Part shown: positions 8,564-17,786 of the stretch, piece by piece
Layout: every line of letters begins with the position of its first letter
Position numbering within the stretch: the first letter of the stretch is position 1
DNA from: Affinundibacterium amnicola
GTDB taxonomy: Bacteria; Pseudomonadota; Gammaproteobacteria; Burkholderiales; Burkholderiaceae_D
NCBI RefSeq assembly: GCF_014284275.1
Contig: NZ_JACOFU010000002.1
Span: forward strand, 418,623-482,622
Length of the DNA stretch: 64,000 nucleotides
Direction of reading: 5' to 3'
Translations under genes and position numbers: made by a program
The notes under the pieces: generated by a model
What the model saw: the letters and a program-made list of their open reading frames with translations, nothing else
Told to the model about the DNA's origin: nothing
Database searches by the model: none

Positions 8564-10567
8564 TTAAGCCAAAACAGATTTCACTTTTGCCACCACGTTC
8601 TCAACCGTGAAGCCAAAGTATTTAAACAAAACACCTGCGGGTGCAGATTCACCGAAAGTATCGATACCAACCACCGCACCTTCTAAGCCTACATATTTAT
8701 GCCAGAACGCTGTCACGCCAGCTTCAATCGCCACGCGTGGCAAACCTTTGCCTAACACACTCATTTGGTATGCTTTATCTTGACGATCAAATACGTCAGT
8801 TGAAGGCATAGACACCACACGCGCTGCAATCCCTTGCGTAGCTAATTCTGCGGCAGATTTCACCGCCAATTCAATTTCAGAACCAGTAGCAATCAATACG
8901 ACTTTCGCATCAGGTGCGTCTTGCAAAATATAACCGCCACGTGCGATATCCGCGATTTGCTGTGCGCTGCGTTCTTGGAACGGCAAATTTTGACGGGAGA
9001 AAATCAAAGTCGATGGACCATCAGCTCGCTTGATAGATTCTGCCCAAGCCACTGTCGATTCTGTCGTATCACATGGACGCCAGTTATCCAGATTGGGAAT
9101 CAAACGCATGCTGGAGATATGCTCAACAGATTGATGCGTAGGGCCATCTTCACCCAGACCGATAGAGTCATGTGTGAACACGAACAGCGTACGGATTTTC
9201 ATCAACGCTGCCATACGAATCGCATTACGGCTGTAATCAGAGAAGGTCAGGAAAGTTGCGCCGAATGGCAAGTAACCACCATGCAAAGCAATACCATTCA
9301 TGATCGCGCTCATACCGAATTCACGTACACCGTAGTTGATATGGTTACCCGCTTGGTTGGCGCGAACGGCAACACACTCTTTCCAATTAGTCAGATTCGA
9401 ACCCGTTAAATCTGCAGAACCGCCGAGGAATTCTGGCAAGCTTGGCGCAAAAGCTTGAATCGCATTTTGACTGGCTTTACGTGTCGCAATCGTTTCTTTT
9501 TTCTCGACTGTATTAGCAATCGCTGCTTTCACGACTTCATCAAAATTCGCTGGCAAAACATTGTTCATACGACGTGTCAGGTCTGCGGCCTTCGCTGGGT
9601 GTGCAGCGCTGTACGCGGCAAATGCTGCATTCCATTCGGCTTCATCTTTTGCGCCATCGGCTTTTGCATCCCATGCGCTATACACATCGGCCGGCACTTC
9701 AAACGGTGGATAGTTCCAATCAATATTCGCACGTACTGCCGCAACTTCCTTATCACCCAAGGCCGCGCCGTGCACATTGTGCGTACCTTGCATATTCGGT
9801 GAGCCTTTACCGATGATCGTGCGACAGCAAATCAGCGTCGGCTTATCCGAGGCTTTGGCCGCGATGATCGCTTGATTCACGGCATCGACATTATGACCAT
9901 CCACCGCACGAATCACATTCCAACCGTAAGACTCAAAACGTGCTGGCGTGTCGTCAGTGAACCAACCTTCTACGTGGCCATCAATCGAAATGCCGTTGTC
10001 ATCCCAGAATGCCGTCAATTTATTCAACTTCAATGTACCCGCCAAAGAACAAGCTTCGTGCGAAATACCTTCCATCAAGCAGCCATCGCCCATGAAGACA
10101 TAAGTGCGGTGATCAACGATATTCGCGCCATCGACATTGAATTCTGCAGCTAACAATTTTTCTGCCAAAGCCATACCGACAGCATTCGTGATGCCTTGAC
10201 CGAGTGGACCTGTGGTCGTTTCCACGCCCGGTGTGATGTGGACTTCTGGATGACCTGCCGTTTTAGAATGCAATTGGCGGAAATTACTGATCTCAGACAT
10301 AGGCAAATCGTAGCCTGTCAGATGTAACAAGGAATAATGCAACATCGAGCCATGACCATTCGACAAAACGAAACGATCACGATTGACCCACTTTGGGTTC
10401 GTCGGGTTATGGCGATAGTGACCCGCCCACAATGCCACTGCGATTTCTGCCATCCCCATTGGTGCACCTGGATGACCAGAGTTGGCTTTTTGAACAGCGT
10501 CCATAGACAATGCGCGAATTGCATTGGCCATCTTAGAACTAATTGCAGGCTGGAAAGTGGATGTCAT
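8564..10567 (-). CDS. tkt: Transketolase
   Basis: Thiamine-diphosphate enzyme that moves two-carbon ketol units in the pentose phosphate pathway. The 667-residue length is standard. Visible features are the N-terminal [20 protein letters not shown], the thiamine-diphosphate motif region [13 protein letters not shown] leading to [10 protein letters not shown], and the pyrimidine-domain segment [21 protein letters not shown]-terminal residues include [15 protein letters not shown]. No strong Shine-Dalgarno precedes the ATG at 10567; an internal ATG 12 codons in is a possible alternative. It is divergent from the polyamine cluster. Confidence 0.96.
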   Translation of the reverse strand: MTSTFQPAISSKMANAIRALSMDAVQKANSGHPGAPMGMAEIAVALWAGHYRHNPTNPKWVNRDRFVLSNGHGSMLHYSLLHLTGYDLPMSEISNFRQLHSKTAGHPEVHITPGVETTTGPLGQGITNAVGMALAEKLLAAEFNVDGANIVDHRTYVFMGDGCLMEGISHEACSLAGTLKLNKLTAFWDDNGISIDGHVEGWFTDDTPARFESYGWNVIRAVDGHNVDAVNQAIIAAKASDKPTLICCRTIIGKGSPNMQGTHNVHGAALGDKEVAAVRANIDWNYPPFEVPADVYSAWDAKADGAKDEAEWNAAFAAYSAAHPAKAADLTRRMNNVLPANFDEVVKAAIANTVEKKETIATRKASQNAIQAFAPSLPEFLGGSADLTGSNLTNWKECVAVRANQAGNHINYGVREFGMSAIMNGIALHGGYLPFGATFLTFSDYSRNAIRMAALMKIRTLFVFTHDSIGLGEDGPTHQSVEHISSMRLIPNLDNWRPCDTTESTVAWAESIKRADGPSTLIFSRQNLPFQERSAQQIADIARGGYILQDAPDAKVVLIATGSEIELAVKSAAELATQGIAARVVSMPSTDVFDRQDKAYQMSVLGKGLPRVAIEAGVTAFWHKYVGLEGAVVGIDTFGESAPAGVLFKYFGFTVENVVAKVKSVLA

Positions 10568-10745
10568 AGCGGCAGAGGAGATAAGTTTATAAAATCGAGC
10601 AGGAGAACAAAATGGGGTTTATCCCAAGTGTCAGTCAAATATATTGCACTAACACTATCGTTTCATTCTATAAAGTCCGTTATTTTACCAGAGCAGCGCG
10701 TCACAGAATACAATTGCGACTTTCACATCATTTTTAGACGGATTT

Positions 10746-11981
10746 ATGGAAGGTTTGCACCTCACCGCGGATTGCTTTGATTGTCAATGCGATCCCACGC
10801 TATTATTCGGAGAAAAACGCTTAAGCGAATTAGTTCGTCAACTCACGATGCAAGCAGGTTTAACCATCGTCGGCGAGAAATTTCATGCATTTACATATGC
10901 CGATGGCAGTGCTGCAGGGGTGACTGGCACCCTGCTTTTGGCCGAATCGCATGTCGCCATTCATACCTGGCCTGAGCGACAAGCAGTGACGCTGGATGTG
11001 TATGTCTGCAATTTTGAAAACGACAATAGCGCAAAAGCACGTGACATCGTCGATCAATTAATCACGGTTTTTCAGCCACAACAGGTTTCACGTCAAGCAT
11101 TGCAACGTGGTTTGCCAGCAGTAAATAAACCAATTCAAGCAATAGAATACTTAAGTCCATACACAACGATGCAAACGCAAATTGATTGCGTGTTGGCAGA
11201 AGTCCAAAGCCCTTATCAACTGATACAAATTGCGGACACACCGGAGTTCGGCAAAATCATGCGCATCGACGGCGCCATGATGACTTCAGAAAAAGATGAA
11301 TTCTACTATCACGAATGCCTAGTACACCCAGCCGCCATTACGCATGGCAATCCACGAACGGCATTGATCATCGGTGGCGGCGACGGTGGCTCGACCGAAG
11401 AATTATTAAAATATGCCAGCATACAAAACATCACGCTATGTGAAATTGATGAACAAGTCATTGCGCTCTCGCGACAGCATTTAACGGCAATTCATAAGAA
11501 TGCGTTTGACTCACCCAAGCTCAACATCATTCATACCGATGGCTTTGCTTTCATCCAAAACCGTCAAGAACAATACGATTTAATTTTATTAGATCTGACC
11601 GATCCGATTGCGCCAAATGGCAGCAATTTAGCAGAGTCGTGCATGAGCGAAGCATTCTTCCGCACTTGTTTTGCACGACTAAATTACGGCGGTTTGATTG
11701 TATTGCATTTGGGTAGTGAGTTTTACCATCAAGCGCGCTATCAAACTACGCTTACACGTCTTCAAAATGTGTTTGATACAGTCAGCCCCTACTCCGTTTT
11801 TATTCCACTGTATGGCGCGATGTGGGGAATGGCGATTGCGGGTAAATCACAGACGACATCAACGACATCGCTCCCCAAAAATCTTGATCAAGCGACGATT
11901 CAAGATAGATTAGATGCACAAGGCATTTCTCAATTGCAGTTCTACGGTGCGGCGCGACACGTCAGCTTATTTGCTAGCTGA
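10746..11981 (+). CDS. Fused S-adenosylmethionine decarboxylase / spermidine synthase
   Basis: Bifunctional 411-residue protein predicted to make spermidine. Residues about 1-120 are a bacterial SpeD domain. Its pyruvoyl-forming serine should be Ser68 in AESHVAIHTWPE, with His73 and Cys88 (TLDVYVCN) matching the processing and catalytic residues of the family. Residues about 130-405 are a SpeE-like aminopropyltransferase. It has FGKIMRIDGAMMTSEKDEF, the SAM-site glycine motif IIGGGDGGSTEELL, the acidic CEIDEQV and the catalytic-loop LLDLTDP. Decarboxylated SAM made by the first domain could serve the second directly. Fusions of this kind are known but uncommon; most Burkholderiales have separate genes. 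It heads a co-directional cluster with a YgiB-like lipoprotein, a glutathionylspermidine-synthetase-like ligase and a DUF350 protein, which fits spermidine supply to the ligase. The pairing is inferred from gene order. Confidence 0.93.
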   Translation: MEGLHLTADCFDCQCDPTLLFGEKRLSELVRQLTMQAGLTIVGEKFHAFTYADGSAAGVTGTLLLAESHVAIHTWPERQAVTLDVYVCNFENDNSAKARDIVDQLITVFQPQQVSRQALQRGLPAVNKPIQAIEYLSPYTTMQTQIDCVLAEVQSPYQLIQIADTPEFGKIMRIDGAMMTSEKDEFYYHECLVHPAAITHGNPRTALIIGGGDGGSTEELLKYASIQNITLCEIDEQVIALSRQHLTAIHKNAFDSPKLNIIHTDGFAFIQNRQEQYDLILLDLTDPIAPNGSNLAESCMSEAFFRTCFARLNYGGLIVLHLGSEFYHQARYQTTLTRLQNVFDTVSPYSVFIPLYGAMWGMAIAGKSQTTSTTSLPKNLDQATIQDRLDAQGISQLQFYGAARHVSLFAS

Positions 11982-12133
11982 TTTGCAGCAGAAAAAGCTA
12001 ACACAAACCAAGAAACAACAGGCAGCCAACAACGGTAAAACAAAATAAGGAACACCATCACAAGCCAAGATCGGCACATTACAATAACGAGTCAACTCAA
12101 ATCTAATTTCCTCGAAGAGAAAAAGGAGTGCTC

Positions 12134-12577
12134 ATGAGCACAATCCAAAAACATAAACGCCGCAGTTCGCAAACACTGCCACTGGTTCTCGCAACCTCTG
12201 CAGCAGTGGTTAGCCTAACTGGCTGCGGTGGTGAAACAAACAATCTCGCCAGTGTGCGCGATGAATATAAAAATCTGGAAGATTGCAAAGAAGATTGGGG
12301 AAGCACAGATCCTTGCCAACCACAACCAGCACCACCGAATAGTAATGCGATAGCAAATACAGGCAACACCTCTGGTGGCTACATTTACAGCGGACGCTAT
12401 TGGGGACCTAGTTATTACGAAGGGCAACGTGATGTCGCCCAACGCAATATTCTTGGTAGTCGCTTTACGGGTAGCGGTTCGCAATTGAGTGATCGTGCGG
12501 TCAGCCGCAGCATCACGCGCAGCGTCAGTCGCGGCGGATTTGGATCAAGCTCACGTGGCTTTTCTGGCGGAGGCTAA
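12134..12577 (+). CDS. YgiB-like lipoprotein ending in Gly-Gly-Gly
   Basis: The protein is 147 residues. The ATG at 12134 is chosen because AGGAG lies 5 bases upstream; a GTG two codons earlier overlaps that site. A lipoprotein signal ends in LTGC (Cys31). The mature part has a Cys-containing segment (LEDCKEDWG then DPCQPQP), a Tyr/Gly-rich middle, and a Ser/Arg/Gly tail with SRGGFG near the end and Gly-Gly-Gly at the very C-terminus. The EDC segment, the RGGFG motif and the small-residue tail match E. coli YgiB (DUF1190) as I recall it. YgiB is encoded beside ygiC, and here too the YgiC-like gene follows, 5 bp after this stop codon. Biochemical function is unknown. It could be a substrate or anchor for the ligase; this is hypothesis. 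Confidence 0.8.
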   Translation: MSTIQKHKRRSSQTLPLVLATSAAVVSLTGCGGETNNLASVRDEYKNLEDCKEDWGSTDPCQPQPAPPNSNAIANTGNTSGGYIYSGRYWGPSYYEGQRDVAQRNILGSRFTGSGSQLSDRAVSRSITRSVSRGGFGSSSRGFSGGG

Positions 12578-12582
12578 AGCAC

Positions 12583-13713
12583 ATGATTCGTGAATCATTA
12601 ACGCCACGTTCGAACTGGCAACGACAATTCGAAGATCTGGGGTTTAGCTATCACTCAATTGATGGCTTGTACTGGGACGAACGCTACGCTTATCGCTTCA
12701 GCGCAGCACAAATTGACGTCTTAGAACAAGCAACCATAGACCTGCACCAAATGAGCCTGCAAGCTGTTGATCATGTCATTCGTCAAGGACAGATCGAACG
12801 CTTTGCGATCCCAGAAGCTTTCTGGTCACAAGTCGAAGAAAGCTGGCGCGACAAAGAATTTTCGCTATTCGGCCGTTTTGATTTAAGCTGGAACGGCACT
12901 GGTGCACCTAAAATGTTGGAGTACAACGCCGACACGCCAACTGGCTTGGTCGAGTCCTCAGTTGCGCAATGGTATTGGTTGCAAGATGTCCATCCCAACG
13001 CCGATCAATTTAATTCATTACACGAAAAGCTAATCGATCAATGGAAGAAGTTTGATGGCAAAGGTGTGTTGCATTTTGTCTGCGCAGATAGCGAAGAGGA
13101 TATCGGCAATCTATCTTATTTGCGTGATACGGCAATTCAAGCTGGATTTGCGACCAAACAAAATAGCATTAGCGATCTGGGTTGGGACGAAGCAAATGCA
13201 GAATTAGTCGATGACAATGATGTAAAAATAGAGAACTTATTCAAGCTCTATCCTTGGGAATGGTTATGTCGAGAACAATTCGCCACCCATTTACTAAGCC
13301 GCCCTGCCCGCATCATAGAACCTGCATGGAAAATGCTTTTATCTAACAAAGCCATTTTGCCAGTGCTTTGGGAATTATTTCCCGATCACCCCAATCTATT
13401 GCCAGCCTACGCAGAAGCATGGCGCATTAGCGGCAATTTTGTGAAGAAACCTTTGCTATCACGCGAAGGAGAAAACATTTCCATCTATGCTGATGGCAAT
13501 GTCATGCATACTGAAGGCGAATACGGACAAGAAGGATTTATCTATCAAGCCTATGCACCACAACCCAAATTTGATGATGGCATTACGCCTGCATATACCT
13601 CGATTGGTTCTTGGGTGGTTGGCGATGAGGCTGCAGGCATAGGCATACGAGAAGACGAAACTTTGATTACAAAAAATACCAGCCGCTTTGTCCCACATTA
13701 TTTTATCGACTAA
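12583..13713 (+). CDS. Glutathionylspermidine-synthetase-like ATP-grasp ligase (YgiC/YjfC type)
   Basis: The 376-residue protein matches the ATP-grasp half of glutathionylspermidine synthetase. In that family the ligase activates the glycine carboxylate of glutathione and joins it to a spermidine amine. Recognisable segments are GRFDLSWNGTGAPKMLEYNA, DTPTGLVESS, the acidic FVCADSEEDIGN, and the late ATP-grasp strand KKPLLSREGENI. The N-terminal CHAP-type amidase domain of the bifunctional E. coli Gss is absent, as in YgiC and YjfC. SD GGAGG overlaps the end of the ygiB-like gene, implying coupled translation. The spermidine-making fusion gene upstream supports a polyamine substrate. The acceptor carboxylate is not known. 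Confidence 0.9.
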   Translation: MIRESLTPRSNWQRQFEDLGFSYHSIDGLYWDERYAYRFSAAQIDVLEQATIDLHQMSLQAVDHVIRQGQIERFAIPEAFWSQVEESWRDKEFSLFGRFDLSWNGTGAPKMLEYNADTPTGLVESSVAQWYWLQDVHPNADQFNSLHEKLIDQWKKFDGKGVLHFVCADSEEDIGNLSYLRDTAIQAGFATKQNSISDLGWDEANAELVDDNDVKIENLFKLYPWEWLCREQFATHLLSRPARIIEPAWKMLLSNKAILPVLWELFPDHPNLLPAYAEAWRISGNFVKKPLLSREGENISIYADGNVMHTEGEYGQEGFIYQAYAPQPKFDDGITPAYTSIGSWVVGDEAAGIGIREDETLITKNTSRFVPHYFID

Positions 13714-13770
13714 TTTTTCGACTGAATTACACCATCAAACAAACATCTACTACGGATTAGAAAGTACATC

Positions 13771-14178
13771 ATGAGCGCACAATTTTTAGCCTATGGCTTC
13801 CCTGCTTTTATAAGCCACTTTGGTTCGGCACTGGCATTTTTATTTGTCTTTATCGCGATTTATATTCGCATCACTCCCTACAAGGAAATTGCCTTAATCC
13901 GCGAAGGCAATACCGCCGCCTCGGCCAGCTTATCAGGCGCGGTTTTAGGTTATTGCATTGCCTTAGCATCCTCAGTTGCACATAGCGTCGATTTGCCTGA
14001 TATGCTGATTTGGAGTGCGATTGCTTTGGTCATACAATTACTGGCCTTTGTCATTGCCCGGATTTTATTACCCGACCTCGTCAAGGATGTACCAAACAAT
14101 AAGCTAGCATCTGGTATTTTCTTAGGCGCTTTGAGTTTAGGAATGGGCATACTGAACGCGGCCTGCCAATCTTATTGA
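13771..14178 (+). CDS. DUF350 membrane protein (YjfL type)
   Basis: Small hydrophobic protein of 135 residues with four predicted membrane helices (about 10-30, 45-68, 76-96, 112-132). The helix-1 boundary YIRITPYKEIALIREGNTAA is typical of DUF350, with a conserved charged stretch between helices 1 and 2. DUF350 genes often sit beside glutathionylspermidine-synthetase-like ligases; the E. coli yjf cluster carries yjfL and yjfC. Here it follows the ligase by 57 bp. Its role in the membrane is unknown. It ends the polyamine cluster; rsmE begins 36 bp later on the same strand and may be transcribed from the same message. Confidence 0.88.
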   Translation: MSAQFLAYGFPAFISHFGSALAFLFVFIAIYIRITPYKEIALIREGNTAASASLSGAVLGYCIALASSVAHSVDLPDMLIWSAIALVIQLLAFVIARILLPDLVKDVPNNKLASGIFLGALSLGMGILNAACQSY

Positions 14179-14214
14179 TTTAATCCTTTAAGCTAACCTA
14201 TTCAAAAACATCTC

Positions 14215-14940
14215 ATGTCTCGTTTTTTCTGCCCTCTTCCACTGACTATCGGCGCGCAAATTGATCTGCCTGCTGATACTGCTCATCATATTTTTGTATT
14301 ACGTTTAAACATCGGTGAGCATGTCGAACTTTTTAATGGTGAGGGTGGTAGCTACCTAGCAACGCTCACATCGATCAACAAAAAACAGGTCAGTGCCGAA
14401 GTCAAAGTTTTTTTGCCAGAGGAAGTCGAATTAGCTTTCAATTTAAGCCTCGCGCAAGCATTACCAGAAGCGTCAAAAATGGATTGGATCATCGAAAAAG
14501 CCATCGAACTTGGCGTCAACCATATTCAACCGTTGGCGGCACAACGCAGCGTGGTTAAATTGAATCCAGAACGTGCGGAGAAGAAAAAACAGCACTGGCA
14601 AGGCATCATACAAAGCGCCACAGAACAATGCGGCCGTAAGCGCGTAGCCCATCTGGCTGAGCTGGTCGATGTGCAAAAATGGTTGATGCAACAGGATATG
14701 CACAAACGAATTCTGCTATCTCCACGTGCCGATCAGTCTTTGTTTGATTGGACCAGACATCATCCGGCGCAAGCATTGACCATCATGGTTGGACCTGAAG
14801 GCGGGTTCTCCGATAGTGAAGAGCAACTCGCGATCAAACAAGGCGCAATCATGTTGAGCATGGGACCACGCGTACTCAGAACAGAAACCGCCGGGCTCGC
14901 TGCAATTAGCGTCATCAGTGCTGCATGGGGCTGCATGTAA
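14215..14940 (+). CDS. rsmE: 16S rRNA m3U1498 methyltransferase
   Basis: SPOUT-class RNA methyltransferase that methylates N3 of U1498 in 16S rRNA. The 241-residue length is standard. The N-terminal PUA-like part starts MSRFFCPLPL. The C-terminal SPOUT knot has MVGPEGGFSDSEE and the closing segment LSMGPRVLRTETAGLAAI, both diagnostic for RsmE. QALPEASKMDWIIEKAIELG is the usual central motif. It follows the DUF350 gene closely, but its housekeeping role is unrelated to polyamine ligation. Confidence 0.95.
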   Translation: MSRFFCPLPLTIGAQIDLPADTAHHIFVLRLNIGEHVELFNGEGGSYLATLTSINKKQVSAEVKVFLPEEVELAFNLSLAQALPEASKMDWIIEKAIELGVNHIQPLAAQRSVVKLNPERAEKKKQHWQGIIQSATEQCGRKRVAHLAELVDVQKWLMQQDMHKRILLSPRADQSLFDWTRHHPAQALTIMVGPEGGFSDSEEQLAIKQGAIMLSMGPRVLRTETAGLAAISVISAAWGCM

Positions 14941-14979
14941 ATACTCGATCAACATCAAATTATGCTATTAAATAAAAAT

Positions 14980-15582
14980 ATGAAAAACTACTTCTTACCT
15001 GCGCTACTTACTTTCTTCGTCGGACAAGCTAGCTTAGTGCAAGCGCAAGTCAAACAAGAAGCACCACTGGTCTCCATCTCTACACATGATGCGTTCTTCG
15101 ATCAACTGCGCCAACTATGTGGCAAAGCTTTTGAAGGAAAAGTCGCTGTTGACAATCCAAAATCTGAAGGCTTCGAAGGAAGACTTGTGATGCACGTACG
15201 CAAATGTACCGATACGCAATTGCAGATTCCATTTCATGTAGGCGACAATCATTCGCGCACGTGGATCATTACAAAAACTGGCTCCGGCCTCTCACTCAAG
15301 CACGACCACCGCCACGCCGACGGTAGTCATGATGCACAAACTATGTATGGCGGACATACGCTGGATGCAGGCTGGAATAACGTACAATCCTTCCCTGCGG
15401 ATCAGTATTCGAAAGAATTATTTGCTCGCTTAGGCGGTGCTCAGTCAATCACCAATGTTTGGCAAATATTTATTTATCCAACTAGTTTTAGTTATCGTTT
15501 AACACGGGAAGGACGTGAATTCCGAGTAAATTTCGATCTCACAAAGCCAGTTGGAATCCCTCAAACACCTTGGGGATATTGA
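14980..15582 (+). CDS. Secreted protein of unknown function
   Basis: About 200 residues. The ATG at 14980 puts a clean Sec signal peptide first (KNYFLPALLTFFVGQASLVQ, then AQ). An in-frame ATG six codons upstream (14962) is possible. Neither has a clear ribosome site. The mature part has LRQLCGKAFEGKV, RLVMHVRKCTDTQLQIPFHV, RTWIITKTGSGLSLKHDHRH and the C-terminal FRVNFDLTKPVG. I recall a conserved family of uncharacterised secreted proteins with the LCGKAF...MHVR.C...IPFHVG pattern, but cannot name a domain. The two cysteines could form a disulfide. The HDHRHADGSHD cluster could bind metal; this is speculation. Confidence 0.75.
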   Translation: MKNYFLPALLTFFVGQASLVQAQVKQEAPLVSISTHDAFFDQLRQLCGKAFEGKVAVDNPKSEGFEGRLVMHVRKCTDTQLQIPFHVGDNHSRTWIITKTGSGLSLKHDHRHADGSHDAQTMYGGHTLDAGWNNVQSFPADQYSKELFARLGGAQSITNVWQIFIYPTSFSYRLTREGREFRVNFDLTKPVGIPQTPWGY

Positions 15583-15848
15583 GTCATCATGCCAACAAAA
15601 AGATATGGCTAACGACTAATTAATTATTTGCATATTTAGCCGTAGAAAAATTCCTTTACCCGTCACTTATACAGAAGCCATAAACGCGGAAACATTTCTT
15701 AATTAGCTTAACTTGGCACTTTGTTTCTTAAATAACAAAAGAAGTCACTTCAAGACAATACTGAAGGTTCAAATTCATTTCTTGAGAAGTCACCTAATTT
15801 CATCGCTATAATGCCTGTTTTAAGTCAATTTAATACGGACTAACTGCG

Positions 15849-17219
15849 ATGAAATTCATAAAAAAAGATGCGTTATTGGCGAGTATAGTTTTAGGGCTTG
15901 CTCTCACACTCAGCGGCTGTAGTGGTGGTAATAATGAAGTCGAATCAAACTCTATTGCCTTAAGCAGTCCACCAAGTGCGGCGCCTGCCGATACAACCAC
16001 TGTTGATGCATCTCGAAATGTGTATGCAATTAAGCGCAGTAGCTTAGGATTTTCGCTGGTAAACAAGGGTATCGCTGGTGGCGTAACGAATTTATCCTCA
16101 AGCCAAACCGTCATCAAATTCAATGACTTTACCGTCAATCTTTTAGCCGGGGATAAATCTAAAACGATTGCACGGCATGATTTAAATATGCTCATTGAGC
16201 TTTACATTGCCTTCTTTAATCGAGTACCAGATGCAGAAGGAATGATTTATTGGATAGAAACAATTAAGGCTGGTCGGACGATAGAGCAACTGGCTGACAA
16301 TTTCTATACCGCTGCAATTGAAGCACCGGCAGACACGGGGTATTCGGCGAATATGAATACCGAAGAGTTTATACGGAAAATTTATAAAAACGTCTTGGGG
16401 CGCGATGAAGTCGATCAAGGTGGTCTTGAATACTGGTCCTCTGAAATCAATAGCGGTGGCAAATCTCGCGGAAATCTGATTCGTGACATTATCAATGCGG
16501 CTCATAGTTTTAAAAATGATACTGAGTACGGCTGGGTCGCGGATCTGCTAGATAACAAAGTGATCGTCGGCACTTACTTTTCTATCCAACAAGGTCTAAA
16601 TTACAATACGCGAAGTGAGTCAATCACAAGGGGAATGAAAATCGCAGGCATGGTAAAACCGAACGATATCTCCGCTGCGATAAATGAAATCGGTATCACG
16701 GACAGCGCACTGGATTTAAGAAATCCACAGCCGATACCGCAAGTAACAATCAGTACTTCGATGGGAGATATTTTAGTTGAGCTTAATCCTGAGAAAGCGC
16801 CAATCACCGTCACTAATTTTTTACGTTATACCGATGTCGGATTTTATAGTAATAAAATTTTTCATCGTGTCATCAGTAACTTTATGATCCAAGGTGGTGG
16901 CTTTACCACAAGCCTTGTTCAATCTTCCACTTATGCACCAATACAGCTAGAGGTAAATAAGGGCCTGAGCAATGTGCGCGGTTCCATTGCAATGGCACGT
17001 ACCAATGTATTTGATTCTGCAACGGCACAATTTTTCATCAATGTTGAGGACAATATTCTATTAGATACCAACGGTGGTGGTTATGCCGTCTTTGGACGTG
17101 TCATCGCTGGCATGGATATCGTCGACAAGATCAAAGTCGTACCAACCACCACATATGGGGGGCTAGAAAATCTGCCAACAACACCTGTGTTGATTGTATC
17201 TGTGACACGCGCCAACTAA
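15849..17219 (+). CDS. Lipoprotein fusing a DUF4214 domain to a cyclophilin-type peptidyl-prolyl isomerase
   Basis: The 456-residue protein starts with a lipoprotein signal ending LSGC (Cys24), then a low-complexity Ser/Ala linker. Residues about 110-235 hold a DUF4214-like repeat region (LYIAFFNRVPDAEGMIYWIE, later IYKNVLGRDEVDQGGLEYW), a module found in S-layer-like and RTX-type surface proteins. Residues about 298-456 are a cyclophilin domain: TSMGDILVELNPEKAPITV, FLRYTDVGFYSNKIFHRV, FMIQGGGF, ATAQFFINVEDN and YAVFGRVIAGMDIVDKIK. The catalytic core Arg (FHRV) and the QFF segment are intact, so isomerase activity is plausible. It is probably anchored in the envelope. I do not know this fusion as an established architecture. 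A terminator follows. Confidence 0.9.
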   Translation: MKFIKKDALLASIVLGLALTLSGCSGGNNEVESNSIALSSPPSAAPADTTTVDASRNVYAIKRSSLGFSLVNKGIAGGVTNLSSSQTVIKFNDFTVNLLAGDKSKTIARHDLNMLIELYIAFFNRVPDAEGMIYWIETIKAGRTIEQLADNFYTAAIEAPADTGYSANMNTEEFIRKIYKNVLGRDEVDQGGLEYWSSEINSGGKSRGNLIRDIINAAHSFKNDTEYGWVADLLDNKVIVGTYFSIQQGLNYNTRSESITRGMKIAGMVKPNDISAAINEIGITDSALDLRNPQPIPQVTISTSMGDILVELNPEKAPITVTNFLRYTDVGFYSNKIFHRVISNFMIQGGGFTTSLVQSSTYAPIQLEVNKGLSNVRGSIAMARTNVFDSATAQFFINVEDNILLDTNGGGYAVFGRVIAGMDIVDKIKVVPTTTYGGLENLPTTPVLIVSVTRAN

Positions 17220-17261
17220 GTACACGTTCATAGGAACACGGTGAATGAAAATCACTATAAG

Positions 17262-17292
17262 GGTACAGTGCACTCACGCTGTACCTTTTTTT
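17262..17292 (+). terminator. Rho-independent terminator after the DUF4214-cyclophilin gene
   Basis: Stem GGTACAG (17262-17268) pairs with CTGTACC (17279-17285) and is followed by seven T residues. Confidence 0.85.
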
Positions 17293-17786
17293 CCAATAAA
17301 CTGTAATTTACATGTGCACATATTGTTCGCATTTATTTAAAACGCTTATTTAAAAACGTTTTTATTTACATTAAGCGCAAGTGTCACATGAAACATCATG
17401 GGCTTAATCTATGTTGCATTTGATTCGCAGGGGATATAGGACAAGCATCAGATGGATTCTCAAAGTCAATTGACCTCAGCGGTTTTAGTCCAAGTTAATC
17501 GACCACAAATTAATGGTGTACTTTAAAACGCTAATACCACTTCTCGAAATGTGAATTTGTTTGAAGTTATCGAGAAATCAGAAAAATTTCAGAAGTTACT
17601 TCCCCCTCTGTTAAAACTGCCTCAGCCAAGTCAAACTTTCAAAATTTCGATGCAACTCGGGGACATCAGTTTTTTTCTATTCCTCCGCTTGATTTGTTAC
17701 ACTGCCGACTAATCAATCACCATCACAGCAGTACATGTGCAAACTTCCTCACAAAATTTGCACTATTCATCGAACAGGTATTTCAC
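17293..17786. other. Intergenic region, no supported gene
   Basis: AT-rich spacer before the methyltransferase gene. It contains only short reading frames without family features, plus repeats of the word AAAACG around 17338-17363. No RNA gene or mobile element was recognised. Confidence 0.5.

Noticed and set aside
8921-10153. Several plus-strand frames of 80-162 codons opposite tkt
   Set aside because: They are antisense shadows of the transketolase gene; they have odd composition and no family features.
12134-12577. Glycine-rich RNA-binding or secreted structural protein
   Set aside because: The lipobox, the EDC segment, the RGGFG tail and the adjacent YgiC-like gene fit YgiB better.
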